Assembly: GCA_007644065.1 (NCBI GenBank)
Contig: VJWN01000018.1
Location: forward strand, 248,001 to 312,000
Length of the DNA stretch: 64,000 nucleotides
From: Margaritispora aquatica
Lineage: Eukaryota > Ascomycota > Leotiomycetes > Helotiales > Discinellaceae
Direction of reading: 5' to 3'
Each line of letters starts with the position of its first letter. Positions within the stretch are counted from its first letter, which is position 1. The position numbers were made by a program, and so were the translations under genes. This document shows positions 46,881 through 58,351 of this stretch, in pieces. The notes beneath the pieces are model-generated. The model was not told where the DNA came from. It did no database searches and worked only from the letters and a program-made list of their open reading frames with translations.

Positions 46881-48019
46881 ATGATACCAAGATGTAGATT
46901 AGAGTATGTCCCACCACTGTAATACCACATTGTATCATGATCGTTGCCGGGATATCAGAAGTAATCTTGATGGCAGCTGATTGTAAACATCCAGAAGTTT
47001 TGACTCTCTTGCAAATATATAATCAAATTTGGCAAGTACTGAGATGAAAACTAGAGTTGGTGAACCTGACCCTCGCTATGGTGTACTATACAAACTGTGA
47101 AATTAACGAGATGAGACATATGTGAATGTGAATGTTCTAAACACACGTCTGATTAAGACCTTCGCCTTTCAATCTCGTACATGTCTTTAAACACTTCTTC
47201 CACCATCTAATCACACCGCTTTCCCAGTCATACCTCTCTGTGAGGGATTTAGTAACCTCTTCATAGTAAAGCCTCAGCTTATTGTGAGACAGGCTGGGAT
47301 TTATTGCTCAACTCGCCGTATCTTGCGGGATGAATTCTGTGTCATAGTGCTTGGTCAAATCTGTTTGTCCATGTGCACTTGGTTTTCTCTGGTCTTGCCA
47401 GGATGTCGACTGAATTAATCCACCTTGCTCAAGTATATTCACCTTGTACCCTAAGTTCGCCATTAGATATGCCATGGAAGTATCAATTGTGAAGTCTACG
47501 TACCGGAGTGTTCCGCAAAGACGAAAATCTCGGCTTCAGGTCGGAATAACGAGGTGGTTGCTGTTGATTCCTCCCGTCCCCACCAACGAAACCTGTCGGA
47601 TTTCATCATTCTTTAAAAGTAGGTAGCTACCCCTCCTCCTGGACAATTTGTTTGACAGCTCTGAACCAAAACCACTTCTTCACAAACGTAAAAGGAACAT
47701 TCTACAACACCAAAACGGAAAATAAACCACGCAAAAAAGGTAAGCCATAAGACATTATTTTCAACATCAGCTGCACGAACAACACAGTTTTCCCTTTTCT
47801 TGCCGTCCTTCTAGCGCCACTAGATCTCTCGGGTCGACTGGTCAACCCCCACCAAAATCGACCCCTCCAACTAGTGCCATCCATCGACTTGAAGGACCGA
47901 TAAAACCACCCCTCTCCACTTCCAACTAGAAAAACTCTCAACCTCGATACATAACTGACCAACTTCTTCCCGAATACAGATCTAAATCAACCTAATACAC
48001 ATTACTACAATCTGCAATC
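46881..48019. other. 1.1-kb region upstream of aldolase gene
   Basis: 3' flank of MRPL50 and promoter of FBA1. The last 300 bp are rich in C and T and include a likely 5' leader. No additional gene is seen. Confidence 0.55.
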
Positions 48020-49415
48020 ATGGGTGCTAAGGACGTTCTCAGCCGCAAAGTTGGTGTCATCGTTGGAGACGATGTCTTGAAGCTCTTGTAAGTTCCACTC
48101 AACCAGCTTCTTAACTGCATCACAGCTCTCACAGCTCTCACAGCTTCGCAATCACTTCAATGGTTCAAAATAACAAGATCTAACTCTTCATCTTTGCAGT
48201 AACCACGCTCAAGAGAACAAGTATGCCATCCCAGCCATCAATGTTACCTCTTCCTCAACTGTCGTTGCATCCCTCGAGGCTGCTCGCGATTCCAACTCAC
48301 CCATCATCCTCCAAATGTCCCAAGGTGGAGCTGCATACTTCGCCGGAAAGGGTGTTGGAAACAAGGACCAGGAGGCTTCCATCGCTGGAGGAATCGCAGG
48401 TGCTATGTACATTCGTGCCATTGCTCCAGCATATGGTATCCCAGTTGTAAGTTTCGCTAGTTCCACAACAGTTCCTCTATGACTAGAAGCTATAAATCCA
48501 GGCAACAAATACTGATTATACCATTAAATAGATTCTCCACACCGATCACTGCGCCAAGAAGCTTCTTCCATGGTTGGATGGTCTTATGGATGCTGATGAG
48601 AAGTACTTCAAGGAGCACGGCGAGCCCCTCTTCTCTTCCCACATGATCGATCTCAGTGAGGAGGAGGTTGATTTCAACATCCAAACCACTGCCAAGTACT
48701 TGAAGCGCGCTGCACCAATGAAGCAATGGCTCGAGATGGTACGTTCAGAAATTCAACCAATCGCGATAAAGGAAGCTATCTAACACTAAGTTCAGGAGAT
48801 TGGTATTACTGGTGGTGAGGAGGATGGTGTCAACAACGAGGATGTCGACAACAACTCTCTTTACACTCAACCCGAGGACATTCTGGCCATCTACCAGGCT
48901 CTCTCCCCAATCTCCCCATACTTCTCCATTGCTGCTGGTTTCGGTAATGTCCACGGTGTGTACAAGCCAGGAAACGTCAAGCTTCACCCAGAACTTCTCG
49001 GCAAGCACCAGAAGTATGTCAAGGATGCCATTAAGGCTAAGGAGGACAAGCCAGTCTTCTTGGTCTTCCACGGTGGATCCGGTTCTACCAAGCAGGAGTT
49101 TACCGATGCCATCAGCTACGGTGTCGTCAAGGTCAACCTCGACACTGATCTGCAATACGCCTATCTCACCGGTATCCGAGACTATGTTCTTAACAAGAAG
49201 GAATACATCATGCAACAAGTTGGTAACCCAGATGGAGAGGACAAGCCAAACAAAAAGTTCTTCGATCCCCGTAAGTACCATATCCTAACTTCGCTTGAAG
49301 AATTCTTGAAGAATGCTGACCATTGATAGGTGTCTGGGTTCGTGAGGGAGAGAAGACCATGTCTGCCCGTGTTACTGAGGGTCTTAAGGACTTCAACACT
49401 GCTGGCCAATTGTAA
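48020..49415 (+). CDS. FBA1: Fructose-bisphosphate aldolase, class II (zinc)
   Basis: Cleaves fructose 1,6-bisphosphate in glycolysis. Five exons (48020-48087, 48200-48446, 48532-48738, 48796-49270, 49330-49415) give 360 residues, the exact size of fungal Fba1. The zinc site is visible in HTDHCAKKLLPW with further ligands in GGEEDG and FGNVHGVY. FLVFHGGSGSTKQEF binds phosphate and VVKVNLDTDLQYAYLTGIRD carries the substrate Asp. The early split of the start exon and a strongly biased codon use fit a highly expressed gene. The first intron (112 nt) holds a 9-bp tandem repeat. Identity is certain from the motifs. Confidence 0.97.
48121..48147 (+). repeat. 9-bp tandem repeat in FBA1 intron 1
   Basis: The unit cacagctct is repeated twice, followed by a nearly full third copy. 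It lies in the first intron and probably arose by slippage. Confidence 0.7.
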
Positions 49416-50674
49416 GCACGCTTGGGTCACTTGATCTTAACGTGTCTTTGTGATTTTTTTGCTGCGTGAGCTGCTATGTGGTCGCGCGCTGGTTGTGGTA
49501 TGAAGCGAAACTTGTGAAGCTGTATGAAAACCTCATTGAGGTAAGGCAGCGAATAGCAAGATTGATGAGCAAATGAATGACAACAAATGAAGCAAACCCT
49601 CGTGGTTAATGGGTGTATCACAATTGCAACAGTTGAGTTTGCAGACTGTGAGATTTTGGGTTCGATTGAGACATCTGGTTGTCCTCCTCGAAAAATGTTT
49701 AGGCAAGTGCCCAATCTATTCCTTCTTCGCGTGGCGCGTCCCCTTCAAATTGTTTGACTCATCAAGAAGGTCGAGGAGGCTTTGAAAGTTGATTCAGTGT
49801 GTGATGTTTGCTAAGCACTGTAAAGCTGAATACTGCAAACATTTGTTGAAAAGTAGTTGTTCGCAGAAGCTGGTTGAAATGTGAGATGACCGTCCACAGA
49901 CGATGCCAATGACGTAGAGTATTTCAATGTTGGCAAACTACCTATACTATGTTGCCGGTACTGCGCTTTTTGATTTCCTTTCTTAGGAGAGTTGAAGCTG
50001 GATACTGCATACAATTATGAAACGATGTTCATAACGTGCCCTTCATCTCCACTCTTCCTTGAGTCCCTGACCGATGCGTTAACCAACAATATATCCTTTC
50101 AATTCTTGAGCTTCATCAGCCATAGTACAAGTATGAATCAAGCCTTACCCCGTTAGAGCCCCATCGTTCAACGTTGCAGACCGATAGGGCTGGTGGCGTC
50201 TCTAGTTTCCTGCTGAAGTTGAAGACTCGATGAGAATCCGAACAGTGGAAATGGGCCTTCTCCCTGTCGATATGGAGCCGCATTCCTGCGGCTGAGCTGG
50301 GATTTCGGGGGTGAGCTTCGGATCTTCGGAGAGCTATCTGCTTTGGGATAACTTTGGCGTCTCGGTTATGGGGTTGTCCTGCTTTTGGATGGGGTGGAGA
50401 GTTGATATTCAAGAGAGGATTCAATATTTGGAAGAAAACCTCTAGAATATTTTGTGAATCTCCTCGAATTTCACACTGTGCCAATGGGTTCTCTGTAATG
50501 TATCTTCGGTGCCTCCGTGATCCAGGTCTATCGAGTTTGGCGTACAGGGTGTTCAATGGAGTCATTTGAATAAGACATCTGTTTTTTAGATCTTCTTGCT
50601 TGAGTTAATGTCTATCAGATTCAGAGGAAGCTGGTTGTCGAATTGTATAAGTATCCAGCGGTTTCATTGCGTCT
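49416..50674. other. Intergenic region between FBA1 and DUF2235 gene
   Basis: About 1.26 kb without a frame that looks coding on either strand. It may also contain an untranslated first exon of the DUF2235 gene. Confidence 0.5.
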
Positions 50675-52541
50675 TTGCTGTTCACTATCCTCTTCAAACC
50701 ATCAATATCCTTCTACCCCACTGCACAGATCAGATCACATTTCCTTTGGCTATCCAGTCCAAATCTCAGAACTATAGAATCTCCAGTTTCAACAAGTCCA
50801 GTCGACTCGGGTTTAACCAAGCGTATCGTCGTCTGCTGTGATGGCACATGGTACTCTGTCGACAAAGGCGTCAATAACCTCCCCTCTAATGTAGCTCGCC
50901 TTAGCAGAGCGTTAAAGAAAGTTGGAGAAGTTGCTTATGGCCCTGAAAAGGGTCAGAAGCGAGCACAAGTCGTATATTACCAGTCCGGCGTTGGAACTGG
51001 TAAATTGACCTTTGTTGACCACGCCTGGCAGGGTATGCAATCCCACCCACTCAAGATTCCACCTGAATCTTCAACTAACCCTGCAATAGGTTGCAATAGG
51101 TGCTTTCGGTGCTGGTCTTGATGAGAACGTGTGTGCAGCTTACAACTTCCTCGTCAACAATTACGCACCAGGAGATGAGATATTCCTCTCTGGTATCTCG
51201 CGTGGAGCCTTCACGGCGCGAGCCGTAGCTGGCTTGATATGCCATGCCGGTCTCCTTCAACCCCACTGCATGGAGCTCTTTTACGACATGTACAAGGCGT
51301 ACCGCACTCGCGAGCAGTCTCAGAAGGTGAGCGAGACTGAGTGGGCAAAAACTCCATACAAGTCTCCGTATGAGACTGAGGAGCAAACCGCAAAGAATGA
51401 CGACAGGCCTACGAATTGGGATATGTATTGCACTTATTCGGATCAGAATGTACCAATCAAGGTTGTGGGTGTCTGGGACACTGTTGGGAGTTTGGGGTTG
51501 CCAGACGGAATTATGAAGTCTGTGATGAGGATGGGGCAAAGTCATAAGTTTCATAACACTAAGCTGGATCCCAGTACGTCTTCATATCCAGACGAAAGAT
51601 GCTAACAAACACACAGAAATCAAGCACGCATTCCATGCCTTAGCACTTGACGAGCACCGCGGCTCCTTCTTCCCAACGCTATGGTACATCCCCAACACCG
51701 CAGAGAAGGAACTCCTCAAGGAGACCCGTCTGGTGCAATGCTGGTTCCCAGGCTATCACGCCAACATTGGTGGCGGTACCACTGGCGCTGGCAAGGACGA
51801 GAACGACATCGACGAGATCACATTCGCGTGGATGTGTGACCTCGTCAAGCTGTACCTAACCTTCGACACCGATGCAATCGACCAGATCATCCCGTCCAAC
51901 ACTGATAAGCAGCCCACACGCCTCCAATTCACCAAGCGTATTATGACTGACCCTCTTAGCGGGGCTAAGAAACCCGCGCTAGCTAAAAAGATTCCCGCTA
52001 TGAAGACCCAAAGGCAAGATGCCATGACGGCCTCGTACGCCACGGCCAAGCTAGACGACACTTACGACATCACGTGGAAAGCAGCAGGCGGCGACATACG
52101 CCGGCAGCCAGGCCAGATCAAGCCTCTTGCCGAAGCCGGCAAGGAGGCCGTTGATTTCGAGACGAGAGAGTGCATGCACCCGTGCGTCGCGTACCGGGAG
52201 GTGTACTCCGAGGGCCTGGAGCGCTCGCCTGCGCTGGCGCCGGTGCAGAGCGGGGGTGGCTGTACAATGCCGTGGACACACGATGGGAGCATCGCTCCGC
52301 GGAGGATGGGAAGGGCTTCGTGTGGGTCAAGATCGACAACCTGTATGTCGAGGGTGGGACGAACAAAGGGCATGAGAAGAAGGAGATTGTGCAGATCCCA
52401 CAATATATCATCCCTACTCATGAGATTGTAGACGGCATTGGGAGCTTGGAGAGGCTGTTGGTTCCTCCCAAGTATTTGGAGATCTTGGATAAAGCGAATG
52501 AGGGCGTTTGTGGCAATGGCTTGCTTTGCTGCCATACTTAG
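50675..52541 (+). CDS. DUF2235 alpha/beta-hydrolase-like protein, possible frame disruption near the 3' end
   Basis: DUF2235 proteins have an alpha/beta-hydrolase fold; bacterial Tle1 phospholipases belong here, but fungal members have no proven substrate. Exons 50675-51032, 51100-51573 and from 51617 join across introns of 67 and 43 nt. Signatures are RIVVCCDGTW, FLSGISRGAFTARAVAGLI (Ser nucleophile in GISRG), VVGVWDTVGSLG and WFPGYHANIGGG. Near 52250 the reading frame changes: the C-terminal part (WLYNAVDTRWEHR onward, to 52541) is one base out of register. Either a GT-AG intron at 52201-52250 (50 nt) restores the frame, giving 568 residues, or one G is missing from the five-G run at 52252-52256. 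The N-terminus is uncertain, as conserved sequence starts about 45 codons after the first Met. Confidence 0.8.
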
Positions 52542-53385
52542 TTGTGGTTGAATAAGGGTAACGGGCGTAGCGGATCTTGAAAATTTGGGTTTCTCGGGAG
52601 GGAGTTGGATTCTGTTTGGGTGTATTAGTAGTTCGTTTTAATATCTTTTCGCAGTTTGGATAATGAATGAAGCGCTGCTTCGCGTGTACCCCTGGTTTAA
52701 GCGAGGAGCTTTGCACTATGAAATTGAATATGCTATAAAATATCTGCACAGCGACAATGGCACAATGTTGGAAAAGGAATACACATTCGAAAACAAGTCG
52801 CATCTCAAGGTATCAAAGTTATAGATAGGAAGAGCCCGTGACTAGACTATACTGTATCCACCTTGACGCTATCACTATATAAATCCTCGCCACTCCACCC
52901 CTGGTCTTGCTTACCCTTCGCCTTCAAATGAAATATAAACCCCAATATCAACTCAATGGAACTTTTGATAGGGAGAGGGGGTGGATCAATCCCTAGCGCT
53001 CATTCAACCATCCTCTCAAACCCAGATTCGATGGCCCTTAAGACTTACCCGCATCCCGCTTTTCCAACATCGTATTGATATTTTTTTATATCGAAATCTC
53101 CCAGTGGCACGACGTGTTTGCGCAGCATGCTCGGCGATCGATACTCGATACTCGATAGCTTTCTCTCATCGATTTCTCGTGGAAGAGTCTGTTAAGCTCT
53201 GCTTGCTCATTGGCAGAGATGGGGTTGGAATCAACATGGTGAGCTTAGGTGCCTGTGATAGCGCTAGGTAAAGCGGAGGCTTGGCTGGAATCTGCGTTTT
53301 GAGCCTGTGAAGACATGCTTGTAACTGCTTTGGACACAGCGGCTGTTTGTGTTGATTCAGCACCTGGAGCAAACTCTGGGCGTGT
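52542..53385. other. Convergent spacer
   Basis: About 840 bp of 3' flanks between the DUF2235 gene and the leftward gene ending at 53386. No gene or repeat is seen. Confidence 0.55.
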
Positions 53386-56300
53386 CTAGCTGTAGCGGTT
53401 GGTAAGACCGAGATCCTGATCATCATCATCATCACTGTCTACGAAGCTTTGGCCTTGAGAGAATTTTGACGAAGCAGAGGGCTCTTTATCGACGTCTTTA
53501 TCTGTAGTAATAGCATTCTTTCTGGACACGGAAGAGATCGCTGGGAAAAGGGCTCGATATCCGCGCTCCACTGCCCCTCTTAGTCCAGGCTTTTTCAAGT
53601 TTTCTGGGACGGATGGTGGCCGTTTTCGCTCGGTCAGCGTATGATTCCGGCTCAATACGGAGGCGCGTTTTGCTACACGTCATTAGAATTGTTTTGCTAT
53701 AGCGAGGTTAAGGACACTTACACTTAGAACTTTCTGGCTCAAGGTGTGCCGTTGGATGTGATGACGAACTTCCGGCCTGTGTTGGGGTGGCTTGCGATGG
53801 AGTCTCGATGTTGGGTTTTCCTTTCCTTTCGACAATCTTCTTAGAACACTCAAGAACCATAGAGCGTTTCCCTTCCCGGCGAGAATCCCAAATAACCTCA
53901 ATCAAGTTACCATCCGTATCTGTCGTCACAGCACTCTTTACATATGCATCAGCAGTCCTCAATTCACTTCCACTTGTAAATGGATCATTTAGAGACTCTT
54001 TGTAGAAGTCTATCACAGCTGTGTGGGAGGGCACCGAGAGTTTCATATGCTGTGGATTGCGGACTAAAGGCACCAAAATGAGGGTGAAATATGTTTCGTG
54101 GGATAGATTCACACCAGAGTCAGATACAGGCCCATATTTCATGAAACCTGCAGAGAGTTCAATCGACAGATCAGGCTCGATGAGGAGTGGCGCCATCAAT
54201 CTTGTGTATGTTTTGGCCGCGATATGGATATCACAGACATAGACGACGGTGACCGACTTGCTTTCTGAGGTCGAATTTATTGCCTGTCCAGGTATACTGC
54301 TAGGTGTGACAAATTCTGTGCTGCCAATATCTGAATCGTCGCCATCATCAGTCTCGGCAGCATCAATTTTGGCAGCAGTGCTGCTATCCGCAGTCAATTT
54401 TCGTGGACGATCAAGCAAATCATCATCTATTAAAAGCTCGGGATACTTCTTATCACTTCTGGAGGTCCATATCACCTCAATCATGTTCCCGTCTGCATCG
54501 GTGGTGGAAAAGCGCACTTGTCCTCCGGATCTCTTGAGAAAAGTTTCATGGGGATTGCTTCTCGGACTTATCAGAAGCCTGCTGCTTATAACACGGAACT
54601 CATCAATCGCTTCAATGCTCGGCGAGGAAAGCATAATTCGCTTGGGAGAAGCTGGCATATTGCCTGGTTGAGAAGGCTTTCTAAGAGTGAAGAGGATTTC
54701 AGTTTCAGGTGTGTCGCGTAGATAATGGTAGCCATAGTCGACTTTCTTTTGCCATAAACCATATGTAACGGGATTTGGCTGGAGTGGATAAATGCCGAGT
54801 GGCTGGAGAAGAGCAGTATAGAAATCGTTCGCGGGGGTCATTTGAGAGACGTAAATGCTTGGTACATGGTGAAATTTGGCCTTGGAATTGGGTTTTGTGT
54901 CTAAAAACTCATGTTAGCAACTAATAGGAAGGTATTTATGGACGAAGTAGTTATCTATATAACGCAGCTGACTTACGCTGTCCACAATCTTTATTTTCAG
55001 GTAATTTCGGCATATCACAGGTTGTGTCTAATTCTACTACGCCAGGACATTGATCTATTTTACATTAGTAAAAACCTCTTTATTTCGGATGTGTTAACTT
55101 ACGGTCAGAACAGTAGAAGGGGAAGCTAAGACCATGAGAGTTGACATGCATAGCGACCTCTCGGCATTCTTTACAAGCAAGCACTCTAATACGTTCGACA
55201 TATCTCATAGCCCGTTTCACGTTAGAAGAAGCCCCCTTGATGAAGAACATCACTTGGTGATCATTCATTTCGCGCATGGACAACGACACTTCAAAATTCT
55301 TCGTAATATCCATCTTTAGTTTATCAGTAAAAGCGCGATTATCCTCTCTTGAAAGCAACGTTGTCTCCGTGATTACTTCCGAGGAACTGATACCTGATTC
55401 TGTAGGCGAAATATCAGCGCCTACAAAGCGTTTTCGGCGATAGTCTTTGTGAGGCTCTAATATAGAAAAGTCTGTGGTAGGCAGGTCAATACCGGGTTGT
55501 CCGTCGTTATCTTCTTGTACTTGAGGGGGCTCTTCTTGGCTTCGAGGTCTGTCCAAAATAATATTGCGTTTGCTCTCGCTTGGGACATCATCGCCATCCG
55601 GCATCTGATCAAGACCATGGTGCTCAGCTACCAAACGACTCATCTCCCCAGATGAAATGAGTCCTTGCTGAGCGGTAAATCTAACCGCTGCGGTATTGAT
55701 CTCTTTCACAATTCTTGCTGCAATCTCTGGCGTAGATGCGTCTAGCTGGATAGTGAAGGAGAACCTGGCTTCGCTCGGATAACAATCAAACTGTTATTGT
55801 TTAGCTGGTGCTGGACTCAAATTTATTCTATGGAGTAATCAAGATCGTACCTCTAAACAGGAAGGGTTTTCTGGATTCGTGGTGCAATTATGGATCCTGG
55901 AGAGTTCAATGCTTCTTGCTGATGTCGAAGCCTCTTTTGAGGGATTTTCTGTGACAATGTGAACATACTTATCGTCAAGTCTTACCAAAACACTCTCGGT
56001 TAGTGACTTTCCAGCAAAATACATGGTTTCTTTAACATGATATTCTAGTGGTGAATCAATCGTGGTACTGTTTATCAATACAACGCTGTCATTCGGTTGT
56101 TTAGCTGGGCTGTTGATATTTCCTGGCACTACATCACGAGGTTGTCGTCCAAGGTCAAGCCCCTGACTTGTACTGTCCTGATCCTCAGTAGCGGATAATT
56201 TACCAAATGTGATATCTGACTTTATATCATCGCTACCAAGACGCTCCATAGCATCAGACAGAGACCCGCAGAGTGACATCATTGTATCCGTATCAGTTTC

Positions 56301-58195
56301 GCTGAACAGAACCAAATGTCGCGGGTATAGTTCCGAGCGATGGATTGAGTGTTCCAAGATGGTTCGGTATCTGATCGCAAGCGATTGGCATTTCCTGAGA
56401 ATCTCCGCTAGCATAGAAAACTGGTCGGTACTCAAAGCTTCTTCGACCTGCTGGGAAGACAATCCCTCAACCTGGTGTCTGAGGTTTTTGATGGCATTAT
56501 CCAATGGTGCCATCGTTGGCTCTCGTGGTGCTTCAAGCCGTGCAATATCTGCTAGACATTTTTGTACTATATCCACTGCTTCATCTAGATCTGTACTCGT
56601 GATGCCACTTTTGTAGGCCCCAATTTTGCGAGGTGGAATGACAGGATCTTTCTGTGGTAATATAGCTTCTCCCATCTTGGCTTTGCCATTCGATATACTT
56701 GAGATAAGGTTACACATGCGTTCCATTTCGCCCCTGACCTCGACTTCCACGTCCTCAATAACGTCCTCTGGAACTTCAGTAGGATACCGGTTCTCGAGCA
56801 GTTGTCTCTTGACAGAGTTCAAGATGTATTCTTTTCGTCGGTCTTCTGACTCTAAATAGGGCAGTTGGAGAAATAGTGTATCGGCGATTTTAAACTCTAG
56901 GAAGGTATTTTTCCATTGGCTCGAGAAATCATTCTCAGTTAGCCACAAAACTATGCGGTCCATTGTCCATACTTGGCCGGTACTATGAGAGTCTAAAGCC
57001 GAATCGTTCGTTTGGCCAATACCTTTTTCGGGATCTGTTGAATGACTGTTCACTGAGACATCAAGCTTCATGCTGTCGGTTTCCACCTCATGCTCACTTT
57101 TATACCCTGGCGAATTTATACGTTCCTCCATTCTCTCGTAACACACATCCACTGCAAAAAGGCATTCATGGACTGCGCGAAGAAGTTCGTGCCAAGTTTG
57201 ACCACCAAGTGTACCACTAAGTGTGTCAAATGCTTTGCCCATCCCAGTTATTGCTTCATCGAGGGACAGAACAAGGCCATCATAAGAGAGCATTTCTGCA
57301 TCTCTATCGGGGAAGACACTTGCAAGGGTTTCTAGAATTTGCACGAAAGCCATAGCAGCAGCATAATAAGGCTCTATTCGTGTCGCTATTATGCTAGCGT
57401 TGTGATCTCGTGCGCCGTTACCAATCTCTTTCAAGACTCTGGTGAGGCGTTTGTGGCCCCTACCAAGTGTATTCCGTCCCAGCATCTGATCTGTAGGTAA
57501 ATTACTCATCAACCACTCGCGGTATTCCTTCTGAGCGAGATTTGCTTCTTCCAAAGACAGTGGCTGTGCACCTCTACTGTTCAAGAGATCCTCAATCGAA
57601 TGATCGCCGTCTTGGCCTCGAGACCGTGCTGTAAACAGAGCAGTTCTTCCCTCGTCATCCTTTGCATTGATATCAAAATAGCCGCTGTCTAGCAATATCT
57701 CTGAGACTGATTTGTTACCTCTTAATGCTGCAGTTTTAAGTAATTCCCAAGACTTCGGAAGCTGCGCGCCTTGAGGGAATTTACTAAGAAGGTGGGTAAC
57801 CAGAGCTACATCTCCCCGTTCGACTGCTTCCAAGAGACTCGCCTTATAATGATATACGCCTTGAGGTAGCAGTGCATCCTCCACATCTGCCTCTTTGAGG
57901 AGGCCCGAATCTTCAGTGGATAGCTCCACAGATGTAGAGTTCTCTGTGTTCTCCTCGAGGTTGACCGAATTGTTATCATTCCTCAATGCCACTTGGATGT
58001 TCTTATTGTTCGTAAGATGCTCCATATACACCTGATACTCTCCACGTTTACCAATTAATTCACCAATCTTCTCAGAAGAAGTATTGGAAAGAATTCCGTG
58101 CGGTGATATGAGATTGAAGAAGAAGGCATGTGTGTAGTCGCTTGGGGAAAAAACTGTTGGGACATTATCGACACTATTGATAAGTTCGCAGCACT
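53386..58195 (-). CDS. Ankyrin / SAM-like / Cys-rich / tandem VOC (glyoxalase)-like protein, probably the C-terminal part of a larger gene
   Basis: Exons 58195-55851, 55790-55103, 55054-54977, 54900-53722 and 53672-53386 join in exact phase (introns 60, 48, 76 and 49 nt) into about 1,525 residues. In order: ankyrin-like repeats (LLEAVERGDVALVTHLLSK and NAKDDEGRTALFTARSRG); a long helical region; a SAM-like segment from WTMDRIVLWLTENDF; a Cys-rich joint made of CKECREV, FYCSDHQCPG and NKDCGQ; then two VOC-like halves, the first with FYTALLQPLG and DADGNMIEVIW, the second ending DTDGNLIEVIW; and a Ser-rich acidic tail. The frame is open upstream to an acceptor at 58196 with no Met before 58025, so it most likely continues from the exon ending at 58367. 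If separate, it starts at 58025. VOC metal ligands look incomplete, so activity is doubtful. Confidence 0.72.
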
Positions 58196-58351
58196 CTGCA
58201 GAATTGTACTAGTTGAGGTATCAGTATTGTCGAAGAGAGGCACGCATGGTCGAAAACCCCCGAGACAGAACTGCACAACTTGAGCCAAAAGATAAATGCC
58301 TGCGGACCATGTCTCGAAAACCATAAATTCTGGAGAGGGGCAAAAAGGGAT

